A stretch of DNA of 64,000 nt from Roseiarcus sp963758335. Its GTDB lineage: Bacteria > Pseudomonadota > Alphaproteobacteria > Rhizobiales > Beijerinckiaceae. Below the pieces are notes generated by a model. It was not told the origin of the DNA, ran no database searches, and was given only the letters and a program-made list of their open reading frames with translations. Shown here one piece after another: positions 1 through 8,651 of the stretch. Where the stretch lies: the NCBI GenBank assembly GCA_963758335.1, contig CAVWVF010000001.1, positions 1,621,530-1,685,529 of the forward strand, written 5' to 3'. The translations under genes and the position numbers were made by a program. The stretch's first letter is position 1; each line of letters starts with the position of its first letter.

Positions 1-606
1 CTCGGTGTCCTTATTGCCTTCGACGAAATCCGCGGCGTCCACGTCGCCCGCGACCAGGACGAGCTGGCCGAGCGTCCAATCCGAACCGGTGGTGGACCCG
101 TCGTCGGCATGGTCGAGAGCCTCGCGCAGCACGAACGCGCCGAGCGAATGGCAAAGCGCGTGGACGACCACCTTGCAGTCCGGCGTCTGCGCCCTCAGCA
201 TCGGTTTGACGGCCGCACTGACGAAATCGATCGCCGTGCGTCGCGCGACGTCGAGATCGGCGAGGTAGGCGTAAGCCTCGCCGGCGGACGGCCAGTCGAA
301 GCTCACGATCGTTGGGGCGAAGTTCTCTTTGGCAAGGCCGGACGCGATCGCCGCGTGGCGCTCTGCGACGCCTTGCGCTGTCGTATTGAACCCGTGAATG
401 AATGCCAGGAGATGATGGGGCTTGAGCACCGAGGCGCCCGGCGGGAAGGTGGCGAAGACGCTCTTGATCCATGCCGCCAGCCCGACGGCGTGCCCGGGCT
501 GCGGCATATCTGCGTCGTCCGGCACGACGAGATACCGAACCGCCCCGAGCCCGCCGGCGAATTGCCCCCCGGAAGTCGATCGCACGGTGATGATGTGCTT
601 CGGCAT
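1..606 (-). CDS. DUF900-type alpha/beta hydrolase, partial (3' end outside window)
   Basis: The reading frame starts at ATG 604-606 and stays open to the left edge, so the C-terminus is missing. The start is supported by a GGGAGGG ribosome-binding site a few bases upstream. The product begins MPKHIITVRSTSGG. Around residue 65 it has the HGFN sequence typical of the DUF900 esterase/lipase-like family. Near residue 135 it has a nucleophile elbow reading CHSLGAF, where Ser would be the catalytic nucleophile. Family knowledge supports only a serine hydrolase fold; the substrate is unknown. No signal peptide is visible, so it is probably cytoplasmic. It is transcribed in the same direction as the PNPOx-like gene to its right, about 120 bases away. 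Confidence 0.75.
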   Translation of the reverse strand, partial: MPKHIITVRSTSGGQFAGGLGAVRYLVVPDDADMPQPGHAVGLAAWIKSVFATFPPGASVLKPHHLLAFIHGFNTTAQGVAERHAAIASGLAKENFAPTIVSFDWPSAGEAYAYLADLDVARRTAIDFVSAAVKPMLRAQTPDCKVVVHALCHSLGAFVLREALDHADDGSTTGSDWTLGQLVLVAGDVDAADFVEGNKDTE

Positions 607-727
607 CGGCGTCCCTCCCGCTTTGGAGGCGATACTCACACCCCGTCGTCGCGGGGTTCAAGACCGAAAGCGCGCGCCCCTCCACGAAGGCGCCCCGTTG
701 GGCCAGGCGACTCGATCCAGCTGCCGC

Positions 728-1174
728 CTAGACCTCGACCAGTTCGGTGTGCCCAAAGCCCTTGCGGTAATCGAGCACCGAGACGACGACAGGCGTGACG
801 GAGAAGAGCGCGATGACGTCCGCCTCTTCCGGCCCGAAATCCGCGCCCTGCGGGAACTTCTTCAGCATGAGGCGGCCGACCTTGGCCATCTCGGCGCGAT
901 CGGTGACGAGCGCCGCCCGGCCGCCCATCGACAGCGCTTGGATCTCCTCCCAGCGGTCGTAGGGCAGGGTCACAGTCAGCGAGACCTTGTCGCAGAGGGC
1001 GATGTTTTTGGCCTTCTGCAATTCGGCCGCCGTGCCGAAATAGATTTTGACGCCGTCGTGGACATAGCCGACCGTCGTCGCCTGCGGATAGCCGTCGGGA
1101 CGGACGGTGGCGATCGTCATGTCGGTCGCCCCGGAGAGGATCTTGGCGATCTTCTCCTGCATCGTGCTGTCCAT
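728..1174 (-). CDS. Pyridoxamine 5'-phosphate oxidase family protein (flavin-binding split barrel)
   Basis: This 148-residue protein starts MDSTMQEKIAKIL. I chose the ATG at 1174 rather than the upstream ATG at 1243 because a GGAGACGAAGCC ribosome-binding site sits just before it and the first 23 residues of the longer form look like leader. The body has the PNPOx-like pattern: an N-terminal strand 'MTIATVRPDGYPQATTVGYV', a central 'KIYFGTA' strand and a C-terminal barrel strand. Such proteins bind FMN, heme or F420 and reduce varied substrates. The sequence does not show which cofactor applies. It is not the biosynthetic PdxH, which is longer. It is likely cytoplasmic. Confidence 0.78.
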   Translation of the reverse strand: MDSTMQEKIAKILSGATDMTIATVRPDGYPQATTVGYVHDGVKIYFGTAAELQKAKNIALCDKVSLTVTLPYDRWEEIQALSMGGRAALVTDRAEMAKVGRLMLKKFPQGADFGPEEADVIALFSVTPVVVSVLDYRKGFGHTELVEV

Positions 1175-1412
1175 GGCTTCGTCTCCCTCGCCGTCGAAAT
1201 GAAATGGCCGCCCTACCGTCCGCCCTGCGCCGATCGGCGTCAACCCAAGTGTAGCGGAACGGCCACCGACGTCACCGGACTGTCATTGAGCGGCGTGCAG
1301 CCGCGACCGCCGCCCCGGCCGGGCGCAGGGCGAGTTTGGCGTGCGGCCTGAGCGTCATCAAGAGGAGCGGCAGGGCGTCTCCGTTTCACTCCGGACGGCC
1401 GGCGACAGCCCG

Positions 1413-2291
1413 CTAAGGCGTCCTTACGACATGGAACTCGATGCGGCGGTTGCGAAGTCGACCTTCGGGCGTGTCATTGCTCGCGATCGGGTCGGCGCTG
1501 CCGTAGCCTTTCGCAACCAGCATGTCTGGGTTGGCGCCGGCTTTGATGAGCGCGTCGCGAACCGCCTCCGCGCGTTTCCGCGACAGCGTGACGTTCTTGG
1601 CCGGATTGCCGGAGCTGTCCGTGTAGCCGGCGATTTCCAACACCTGGCCCGGCGGAAGCCGTTTCATTTCGTCGGCCGCGCGCCTCAGAAAGTCCGTCAT
1701 CTCAGCCGGCACTTCCGCGCTGGCCGAGGCGAAATTGAATTTCGAATCATTGAGCGCCGAGACAAGGTCCTTGGCGCCGAATCCTGGTTTGAGAGACGCG
1801 AGTTCGGTTGCGGCTCTGTCGTTGGAGCCGGGCGTCGCGCCGGCGGGCGCTGGCGCAGGCGTCCGCGCAGGAGTGGGAGCAGGCGCCGACGCGACGGATG
1901 CGGGCGCCGGCGCTGGAGCGGGCGTCTGTCCGAGCGGAGCCGGGGGCGTCGAAGACGGGGACGTCTGACCGACGGGCGCGGCCGGTGCAGACTGTGCGGC
2001 GGGCGCAGGAGCGGGCGTCTCTCCGGCCGGAGCCGGAGGCGTCGAAGACGGGGACGTCTGACCGACGGGCGCGGCCGGTGCAGACTGTGCGGCGGGCGCA
2101 GAGGGCGACGTCTGTAAGCCGGACTCAGGAGGCGGCGCGGGCGGGGGATTCTGTGCGACGGACGCGGGCGCGGGGGCGGGCGCCTCTGCGACATGCGGCG
2201 CGACGATCGTCCGATGGATGGCCGACCAGAAGAACGCCCCGAGGGCGACAAGGACCACTATGGCAATGGATGCCGACAGCCAACGCGTCAC
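1413..2291 (-). CDS. OmpA-family protein with N-terminal membrane anchor and Pro/Ala-rich linker
   Basis: The protein has 292 residues. Residues 5-25 form one hydrophobic segment without an obvious cleavage site, so it is probably an inner-membrane signal anchor. Residues about 36-155 are almost entirely Pro, Ala, Ser, Thr and Gln and contain an internal duplication of a unit with core AAQSAPAAPVGQTSPSSTPP. The C-terminal ~110 residues are an OmpA-like peptidoglycan-binding domain with the motifs 'EIAGYTDSSGN', 'LSRKRAEAVRDAL' and 'RRIEFHV', including the conserved Asp and Arg that contact diaminopimelate. The inferred role is to tether the inner membrane to peptidoglycan through a flexible spacer. 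The linker repeat is also visible as a DNA tandem duplication, so its length may vary between strains. Confidence 0.88.
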   Translation of the reverse strand: MTRWLSASIAIVVLVALGAFFWSAIHRTIVAPHVAEAPAPAPASVAQNPPPAPPPESGLQTSPSAPAAQSAPAAPVGQTSPSSTPPAPAGETPAPAPAAQSAPAAPVGQTSPSSTPPAPLGQTPAPAPAPASVASAPAPTPARTPAPAPAGATPGSNDRAATELASLKPGFGAKDLVSALNDSKFNFASASAEVPAEMTDFLRRAADEMKRLPPGQVLEIAGYTDSSGNPAKNVTLSRKRAEAVRDALIKAGANPDMLVAKGYGSADPIASNDTPEGRLRNRRIEFHVVRTP

Positions 2292-2445
2292 GGCGGGACC
2301 CTATCGTTCCGAGCTTCACTGATAAAACTCGAATTGAACGTTAATTTCACCTTCGCGCGTATTTGTCCGCTGCTCGTTTGTCGACTCTGTGACCGGAGCA
2401 TGTTGCGATCGGCGCCGTCATTGGAAGCTGCGACGTGGCTCCACT

Positions 2446-2567
2446 CCCTCTCCCGCTTACGGGAGAGGGTTGGGGTGAGGGGAAGAACATGATCGCGGAA
2501 CGGCTCGGAGACCCCTCATCCGGCCGCGCCTTCGGCGCGTCCCTTCTCCCGCAAGCGGGAGAAGGGA
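2446..2567. repeat. Pair of palindromic intergenic repeats
   Basis: Two perfect hairpins lie between the OmpA-like gene and the reductase. The first is CCCTCTCCCG-CTTA-CGGGAGAGGG at 2446-2469, followed by GTTGGGGTGAGGGG. The second is a 13-bp stem, TCCCTTCTCCCGC-AA-GCGGGAGAAGGGA, at 2540-2567. They resemble the abundant extragenic palindromes of Hyphomicrobiales. They may terminate transcription of the flanking genes, but there is no T-tract. Confidence 0.75.
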
Positions 2568-2658
2568 CGATTGGCGGAGCTTGAATGTCAACGCGCTGGG
2601 GTGTCTGAATGGCCATCCGGAATCTCGGCGTCTGACCTCCACCCTGGTGAGGATCATC

Positions 2659-3297
2659 ATGAACATCGGCGTTATCGGCGCGGGCAAGATCGGGGGTACG
2701 GTCGGCGCGCTCTGGGCAAAAGCGGGCCATTTGGTCCGGTTCGGGACGCGCCATCCGGAAAGCCTCGGACCGCTGCTTGCCGAGGCGGGGCCGAATGCGT
2801 CGGCCGGCTCGCCGGAGGAGGCCGCGCGTTTCGGCGAGGTCGTCTTCTGTTCGGTCCCCTACGGCGCCTGGCCATCGCTTGCGCCGGCGCTGGCGCCGCT
2901 CGTCTCGGGCAAGACGGTGCTGGATTCCGCCAATCCCTATCCCGGGCGCGACGGCGATTTCGCGAGGGCCGCGATCGCCGCCGGCGAAGGCTCAGGCGTC
3001 CCGGTCGCACGGCTCTTGCCCGGCGCCCGGCTGGTGCGCGCCTTCAACTCGGTCTACTTCAAAACCTTGCAGACGGAGGCGCATCGCGCCGGAGAGCGCG
3101 TCGGGATCCCGCTCGCGAGCGACGACGCCGCGGCGCTCGACGCAGCCGCGCGTCTGGTCCGGGACGCGGGGTTCGAGCCGGTCGTGGTCGGACCGCTCGC
3201 AAGCGCGCGCTCCTTCGATCCCGGGACCCCGGTCTACAACACGGGCATGAGCGGCGCGGAACTGGCCCGAGCGCTCGGCGTCGCGCGGTCGCGGTAA
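2659..3297 (+). CDS. NADPH-dependent F420 reductase-like / NAD(P)-binding oxidoreductase
   Basis: This 212-residue protein starts at ATG 2659 (MNIGVIGAGKIGG). An in-frame upstream ATG at 2581 would add 26 residues ahead of the nucleotide-binding motif, which normally lies at the extreme N-terminus, so I reject it. GVIGAGKIGG is a Rossmann dinucleotide-binding loop, and 'RFGTRHPE' follows as the NADP 2'-phosphate pocket. The rest matches the family of small reductases annotated as NADP oxidoreductase coenzyme F420-dependent, including 'VLDSANPYPGRDG' and 'RLVRAFNSVYF'. Whether F420 is the true cofactor is unknown. The gene stands alone and ends just before a palindromic hairpin. Confidence 0.82.
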   Translation: MNIGVIGAGKIGGTVGALWAKAGHLVRFGTRHPESLGPLLAEAGPNASAGSPEEAARFGEVVFCSVPYGAWPSLAPALAPLVSGKTVLDSANPYPGRDGDFARAAIAAGEGSGVPVARLLPGARLVRAFNSVYFKTLQTEAHRAGERVGIPLASDDAAALDAAARLVRDAGFEPVVVGPLASARSFDPGTPVYNTGMSGAELARALGVARSR

Positions 3298-3312
3298 CCC
3301 TCGCGAGCGCAC

Positions 3313-3333
3313 CCTTCTCCCTCCGGGAGAAGG
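3313..3333. terminator. Palindromic hairpin downstream of the reductase
   Basis: A perfect 9-bp stem, CCTTCTCCC-TCC-GGGAGAAGG, begins 15 bases after the stop codon. It belongs to the same palindrome family as the hairpins at 2446-2567. It could act as a bidirectional terminator, but no U-tract follows, so the terminator role is inferred from position only. Confidence 0.45.
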
Positions 3334-3402
3334 TGGCCCGAAGGGCCGGATGAGGGCGCCGGGCTGACGCGGCGATCCAGGGGCCGCAGCCGCTTCCCCT
3401 CG

Positions 3403-3612
3403 ATCTCTGGATCGCTAACCCCGGGCTTTTGACCCGGGGGTCGCTCGCGATGGTGGCCACGCGTCATCGCGAGCGCCAGCGAAGCGATCCAGAACTCTCC
3501 GCCCCGCCTCGGCGACAGAATCGCGCGCCGATCACGTCCCAGGGACGGTGGAACACGTCCCGGGGGACGGTGGAAGCGGAACCGCTGGATCGCCACGCCT
3601 CCTCGCGATGAC
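3403..3612. repeat. Intergenic repeat with inverted ends
   Basis: Copies of the alphaproteobacterial motif that reads GTCATCGCGAGCGCCAGCGA followed by AGCGATCCA lie at about 3463-3492, with the reverse orientation at about 3583-3612 and a partial copy at about 3405. Between them are two GGGACGGTGGAA-type direct repeats at about 3541 and 3563. No gene is visible between 3298 and 3692. The stretch looks like a composite of extragenic repeats. Confidence 0.6.
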
Positions 3613-3692
3613 GGTTTCTGTCGGCCGTCTAGAACGGCAGGACGGGCGCTCCCCACATTGACATACGAAACACGTGTGACCATCATTTCCGC

Positions 3693-3922
3693 ATGTCGAC
3701 CATGATCCAGATCCGCAACGTCCCCGAAGCGCTGCACCGTCGCTTGAAGGCGCGCGCCGCGTTCGCAGGCAAGTCGTTGTCCGACTATCTGCCCGGGGAG
3801 ATCGCCAAGTCGGCCGAACGACCGACGGTCGAGGAGCTGCGCGCCCGCCTCGCTCCCGAACCCCGGTCTCTCCCTCGCCGGAGCCCGCGCTCGCCGTGCG
3901 CGAGGAACGCGAGGCCCGGTGA
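3693..3922 (+). pseudogene. FitA/VapB-type ribbon-helix-helix antitoxin, frameshifted
   Basis: The frame opens MSTMIQIRNVPEALHRRLKA, the ribbon-helix-helix DNA-binding start of FitA-like antitoxins, and continues 'GKSLSDYLPGEIAKSAERPTVEELRARLA'. After about 3853 the expected C-terminus ('...AVREEREAR' then stop) is found one frame away, ending at TGA 3920-3922. One lost base near 3855 explains this. In the restored frame the stop overlaps the GTG start of the downstream PIN gene, the usual coupling in such pairs. As written the protein is altered in its toxin-binding tail. It could be real decay or an assembly indel. Confidence 0.7.
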
Positions 3923-4312
3923 TCGTCGTCGACGCTTCGGCCCTCCTCGAAGTTTTGCTGCGCACGCCGGCCGCGCCGAGTGTCGAGCGGCGGCTGTTCG
4001 AGCCTCGCGAGACGCTGCACGCGCCGCATCTCGTCGATCTCGAAGTCGCTCAGGTGCTTCGCCGTTACGCAGCCGCTGGTCAGATTTCGGGCGTCCGGGG
4101 CCGCGAGGCGCTCGACGACCTCGCGGCGCTTCGGCTGCGCGGCTGGCCGCACAACAACGCTCATGCCTCGCGTCTGGAGCCTACGCGACAATCTAGCCGC
4201 CTACGACGCCGCCTATGTCGCGCTCGCAGAGGCCCTCGACGCGCCCCTCCTCACCCGCGACCGGCGCATCGCCGCCGCTCCGGGACATGACGCGCGAGTC
4301 GAGCTGGCGTGA
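3919..4312 (+). pseudogene. PIN-domain toxin (VapC/FitB type), frameshifted
   Basis: The gene starts at GTG 3919 with VIVVDASALLEVLL, which carries the first conserved PIN Asp (V-D-A-S). It continues through 'HAPHLVDLEVAQVLRRY', with conserved Glu, and 'LAALRLRGWPH'. At about 4155 the frame breaks. The C-terminal half, 'WSLRDNLAAYDAAYVALAEALDAPLLTRDRRIA', contains the remaining acidic residues (Asp in AAYDAAY and in TRD) but lies in another frame and ends at 4312. PIN toxins of this class cleave RNA, often tRNA. With both partners frameshifted the module is probably inactive. Confidence 0.72.
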
Positions 4313-4388
4313 GGGCGGAGGCGTATTGATCGGGCTTGACGGGTCGTGCGCGCATGGCAAATCTGCCCTCCGTCGAAAGCGCCCCCTC

Positions 4389-6990
4389 ATGTCTTCGGCC
4401 AAGCCGCTCATCTTCGTCAGCTACGCGCACCTCGACGAGCCGGACAACCCCGCGTCAGGCGAGGTCCGCTGGCTGAGCTTCGTCATGGACTTCTTGCGGC
4501 CGGGCGTGAAGGGCCGCAAATACGAAGTGTGGATGGACCGGCTCATGCCGGGGGGCGCGGACTGGAATCCGGAGATCGAGGCGAAGATCCGCGCCTGCGA
4601 CATCTTTCGTCCTCCTGGTGTCCACCCATTCGACCGGCTCGGACTATATCGTCGACAAGGAAATCCCAATCATTCGCGAACGGCAGCGGAACGACGACGG
4701 TGCCTATTTCTATCCGCTGTTGCTCGACTGGACTCCCAAAGCGGGGCTCGAGCAGGTCAACGACAAGAACCTTCGCCCCCGCGACGCGAGGCCGTTTTCA
4801 AGCCTGTCCCTGAGCGAACGCAGCCGGCAGATGGCGGAGGCCGCCGACGAAATTGCCGACGTTGCGAAAGGGATAGCGGAACGAAAGATTGCGGCGGCAG
4901 CCGAACGAAATCAGCCAGCTGGGATAATACACACGGCTGAAATAGCTGAGCATATCGTGATCGCGGACGGCACGCGAATTGAACGGATCGCGCCGCGCAC
5001 GGGGGTCGCTGCAGCGCTCCTCTCGCTCGATATCGCCGGCCTGCCCGAGACCGGCTACGAGCGACTGGTCGGGCGCGACGCGGAGCTGAAGCGCCTCGAC
5101 GAAGCCTGGAGCGACGAAAAGACCAACATCCTCTCGCTGGTCGCCGAGGGCGGCGCGGGCAAGTCGGCTTTGGTCAACGAATGGCTGACCCGCCTGCAGG
5201 CCGACGGATATCGCGGCGCCGATTGCGTGCTCGGCTGGTCGTTCTACAGCCAGGGCTCGAAGGAGCGCGCGACGGCCGCGGACCAATTTCTCGACTGGGC
5301 GCTGGCGAAACTCGGCGTGAAACTCGAAACGACCAGCGCATCCGCCAAGGGCGAGGCGATCGCCGAGGCGCTGATGACTCGGCGCGCGCTCCTCATGCTC
5401 GACGGCTCGAGCCGTTGCAGCACGGGCCGGGTCCGCAAGCGGGTCAGCTCAAGGACCTTGGCCTGCGGGCGCTGTTGCGACGCTTCGCCGCCGCGCCGCC
5501 GAGAGCGGATCACAGCCTGATCGTGCTGACGAGCCGCCTCGCCGTCGCCGACATCCAGCGCTTCAGGAACGGCGCGGCGCCGGTCGTCGTTGTCGAAAGC
5601 CTGTCGGAGGAAGCGGGCGCGGAGCTGTTGCGCGACAATGACGTGTGGGGAATCGACAAGGAGCTGAGGCAGGCCTCGCGTGATTTCGGCGGCAATCCGC
5701 TCGCGCTGACGCTGCTCGCGAGCCTGATCAAGGAAACGCAGAACGGCGACGTGCGCCGGCGCGACCATATCCGTGACCTGCTCGCCGACGCCGACGATCC
5801 GCGCCACGATCAGGCAAGGCGGGTAATGGAATCCTACGAGAGAGAATGGCTCGCCGATCAGCCGATCCTGCTCGCCATCCTCCATTGCGTCGGCCTGTTC
5901 GACCGGCCGGCGAGCGGCGACTGCCTCGCGGCTTTGCGCAAGAAGCCCGCCATTCCCGGACTGACCGATGCGATCGTCGATCTGAGCGACGACCAGTGGC
6001 GGCGCGCCGTCGCGCGCTTGCGCGAGGCGCGGCTGCTGGCGCCGGTCGACCCCTCCGACCCCGAGGCGCTCGACGCCCATCCGCTGGTGCGCGAATGGTT
6101 CGGCGAACGGCTGCGGGAAACAAGCGAAGCCGCGTGGAAAGCCGCGCACAGCTGTCTATATGACCATCTGCGCCGCACGACGCGGGAAGGCAAGTGGCCA
6201 AAGCTGTCCGACCTCCTGCCGCTCTATCACGCCATCGCCCACGGCTGCCGCGCCGGGCGATACGAAGAAACGCTGATAAAGGTCTATGTCAACCGCATTT
6301 GCCAACGGTTTCCGGACGGCGAGGCCTATTTTTATTCGACTTACATATTGGGCGCGACCGGCAGTAACCTGGCGGCGATCTCCTGGTTTTTCGACAGGCC
6401 TTATGAAACGCCGGCGCCTGAGCTGAGCCAGCAATCCCGCTCTTTTATCCTCGGCCAGGCAAGCGTCTTACTGCGCGGACAAGGGCGCCTCCAGGAGGCC
6501 CTGCTCGCGATGCGCGCAACCCTGCAAATGCATGAACATGCGCAGTGGTGGAAATACGCAGCGATCGCCGCATCAAATCTGAGTGAAACGGAGCTGTTTG
6601 TTGGCCAGGTCGCCGACGCCTTATCGACGGCGAAAAAATCTGTGGTGCTTGCGGACCGCGCGGGCGATGAGTATCAGATCGCTGTCAACCGCACGACCCT
6701 TGCTCACGCGCTTCATGTCGCGAGCGAATGTGAGAAGGCGACCGATCTGTTCGCTGATGCCGAGCGGCGACAGCGAGAATCGGAGCCGCAGTATCCCTTG
6801 CTATATTCGCTTCGGGGCCATCAGTATTGCGATTTGCTGCTCTCACGACGAGAGGCCGCCACCGCGCGCGATCGAGCGGCCCTGACCCTGCAATGGTCGC
6901 AGGAAGTAGAGCATGTTCTCCGAATCGCGCTTGATAGGTTGACGCTCGGCCGCGCCCATCTCGCCCTCGCGCTGCAGAGCCTGGCGAGCG
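4389..6990 (+). pseudogene. TIR-STAND NTPase-TPR protein, frameshifted and 3'-truncated
   Basis: From ATG 4389 the product reads MSSAKPLIFVSYAHLDEPDN, a TIR domain of about 150 residues that includes 'LMPGGADWNPEIEAKIRACDIF' and 'STGSDYIVDKEI'. A linker and an NTPase follow, with P-loop AEGGAGKSALVNEW near residue 250. Then come winged-helix-like and TPR-like helical regions. Two single-base indels break it. One is an extra T at about 4605 (the frame resumes as 'STHSTGSDYIVDKE'). The other is a missing C at about 5405 ('LLMLDG' then 'LEPLQHGPGPQ'). The TPR part runs to about 6985, where similarity stops and the sequence becomes the reverse strand of the next gene. The architecture matches NLR-like antiphage STAND proteins; TIR domains of that kind often cleave NAD+. 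The defence role is inferred. Confidence 0.75.
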
Positions 6991-7989
6991 GAGCCGGCGC
7001 CGGCCGTCTTCGGCAGGTCGTCGAGGTAATATTCGAGCGCCTCGCCGTATTCCGGCCGCGCATTGTAGCGGCCGTCGCGCAGCGCCTTCACCAGAGCTCG
7101 CCGCCGACGCGGCAGGCCTCCAGCGCGCGCCGATGGTCCTCCTCGCTGGAAAAGTGCGGATAGACGGATAGAATGGGAGGTTCTGCGCGCCGGCGACCAC
7201 GGCCACGCGTTGCGAGTCGTTCCAGCCATAGGCGAAGGGCGCGTTCAGCCCTGGGAGCGGGTTTGGAAGATCCGGCGGTGTCCTTGCCTTCGAGCTATTC
7301 GGCAAATGCGCGCGGATCCAGGCGTTCGCCGTCGACCGGCCCTTGCCCCAGACGTCAAGCGGCACGCGAGCGAAGACGAGTTCGTAGTCCTCGCCGCGCG
7401 ATCCGCCGCGAAGGCGATCTTCGTACCAGTCGATCCAGACCTCCCAGTCTTCGCCTTTTGGAAGCGCGGTCTTCAGGCTTGTCCAATCGGCATTGGCCCA
7501 CGCCGGATCGCCATGGGACCAAAGCGGCAGGTCCACAACCGCGCTGACCCCGCGCGTTTGGAGCGCCGTGATATCGGCTTGCACCTCCTCCCATGCGGCG
7601 GCGCGGAAGGCGGCGCGGACGGCGGCGCGGGCGGCGTCGACGGCGTCGGCGGCGACGGCGTAGACGCCCTCTTCGCCGACGGCGTAGACGGTGCCGTCGG
7701 CGGCGGCGACGGCGGCGCGGGCGGCGTAGGCGGCGCGGGCGGCGTAGGCGGCGGAGCGGGCGGCGGAGATGTAGTCCGTATTTTGGCCGCCGAAGTCGGC
7801 GACGCGGGCGGCGCGGGCGTCGGCGTCAGCGGCGCGGGCGGCAGCCTGAAATTCATTGCCGCGAGCCGGATATTTGCTGGCGGCTCGCGCCAATGCGTTC
7901 CCGCGAAACACCGAGCTCGTCAAGGCCGCAATTTCCCGCGCCGCCTTCCCATTAGATCGCTCGGGCGCCACGCGAACAGCGAAAGGCAA
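6990..7989 (-). pseudogene. Unrecognised protein with Ala-rich repeat region, truncated and frameshifted
   Basis: Reading leftward from ATG 7989, the protein begins MPFAVRVAPERSNGKAAREI and passes into about 90 residues of Ala-rich repeats of the type AA-x-AA-x-x-AA-R-AAYAARAA. A conserved-looking domain follows: 'DLPLWSHGDPAWANADW', 'WEVWIDWYEDRLRGG', 'ELVFARVPLDVWGKG' and 'YGWNDSQRVAVVAGAQNLPFYP'. Near 7160 an 8-bp tandem duplication (TCTATCCG) shifts the frame to 'HFSSEEDHRRALEACRVGGEL'. Near 7095 a second indel shifts it to 'LVKALRDGRYNARPEYGEALEYYLDDLPKTAGAG'. Similarity ends at about 6990, against the tail of the TIR-STAND gene. I do not know its function. It lies just downstream of a second TIR gene on the same strand, so the two may once have worked together. 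Confidence 0.6.
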
Positions 7990-8099
7990 GACGCGCCGCT
8001 CGCGCAGCGATCGCGACCGAGACCTCGCGGCTTTGTCCTTTCAGCCACAATTCAAGTGAAGATCGGTCCTTGACCTGAAAGTCCGCCTTTCGCGGAGGT

Positions 8100-8651
8100 T
8101 CAGTAGATTGCAGCGGCGTCGAGAATGACGACAGAGATGGGGCCGCGCTCTCGCGCGGCGATCTCCCCCGCAATCTCCGCGATCTCATCTGCCGCGTCCG
8201 ACATGTGCCGGTAGCGCTCGTTGAGCGAACAGTCGGAAAGCGGCTTGCCGTCGCGCGGGCGGAGGTTCTTGTCGCGCACGAGGTCGAGCGCGATTTTCGG
8301 CGTCGGGGTCAGGACCAGCGGGTAGAAATGGACGGCCTCGCCCTTCGCCTGCCGCTCGCGGATGATCGCGATCTCCTTATCGACCACGTAGTCGGACGAC
8401 AGCGAGTGGCGCGAGACGAGCAGGATGAAGACGTCGCAGGCGCGGAGTTTTTGCTCGATCTCCCGCTCCCAGTCGGCGCCGCCGGGCATCAGCCGGTCGA
8501 GCCAGAGATCGACTGCGCCATGCTTGATCGCCGGCCGCAGATAGCCGGTCACGAAAGATAGCCACTTGACCTCGCCCTCGGCCGGATGCTCCGGCTCGTC
8601 GGCGCGGGCGTAGCTGATGACGGTCAGCGGCTTCTTGGGCTCGGTCGGCAT
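8100..8651 (-). CDS. TIR-domain protein
   Basis: The product starts MPTEPKKPLTVISYARADEP; an in-frame ATG at 8690 would add 13 residues, and neither start has a clear ribosome-binding site. It is clearly paralogous to the TIR module at 4389, sharing 'GEVKWLSFV', 'LMPGGADWEREIEQKLRACDVF' and 'SSDYVVDKEIAIIRER' with matching spacing. The frame ends at 8100 after 'ISVVILDAAAIY', about 180 residues in, soon after the TIR fold, with no NTPase attached. TIR domains in bacteria commonly hydrolyse NAD+ in immunity. Here the effector half may be free-standing, or the gene may be a remnant of a longer STAND protein whose rest is lost. The next gene on this strand is the Ala-rich pseudogene. Confidence 0.75.
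   Translation of the reverse strand: MPTEPKKPLTVISYARADEPEHPAEGEVKWLSFVTGYLRPAIKHGAVDLWLDRLMPGGADWEREIEQKLRACDVFILLVSRHSLSSDYVVDKEIAIIRERQAKGEAVHFYPLVLTPTPKIALDLVRDKNLRPRDGKPLSDCSLNERYRHMSDAADEIAEIAGEIAARERGPISVVILDAAAIY

Noticed and set aside
7593..7955. Arg-rich ORF opposite the Ala-rich protein
   Set aside because: Shadow of GC-rich trinucleotide repeats; composition is not protein-like.
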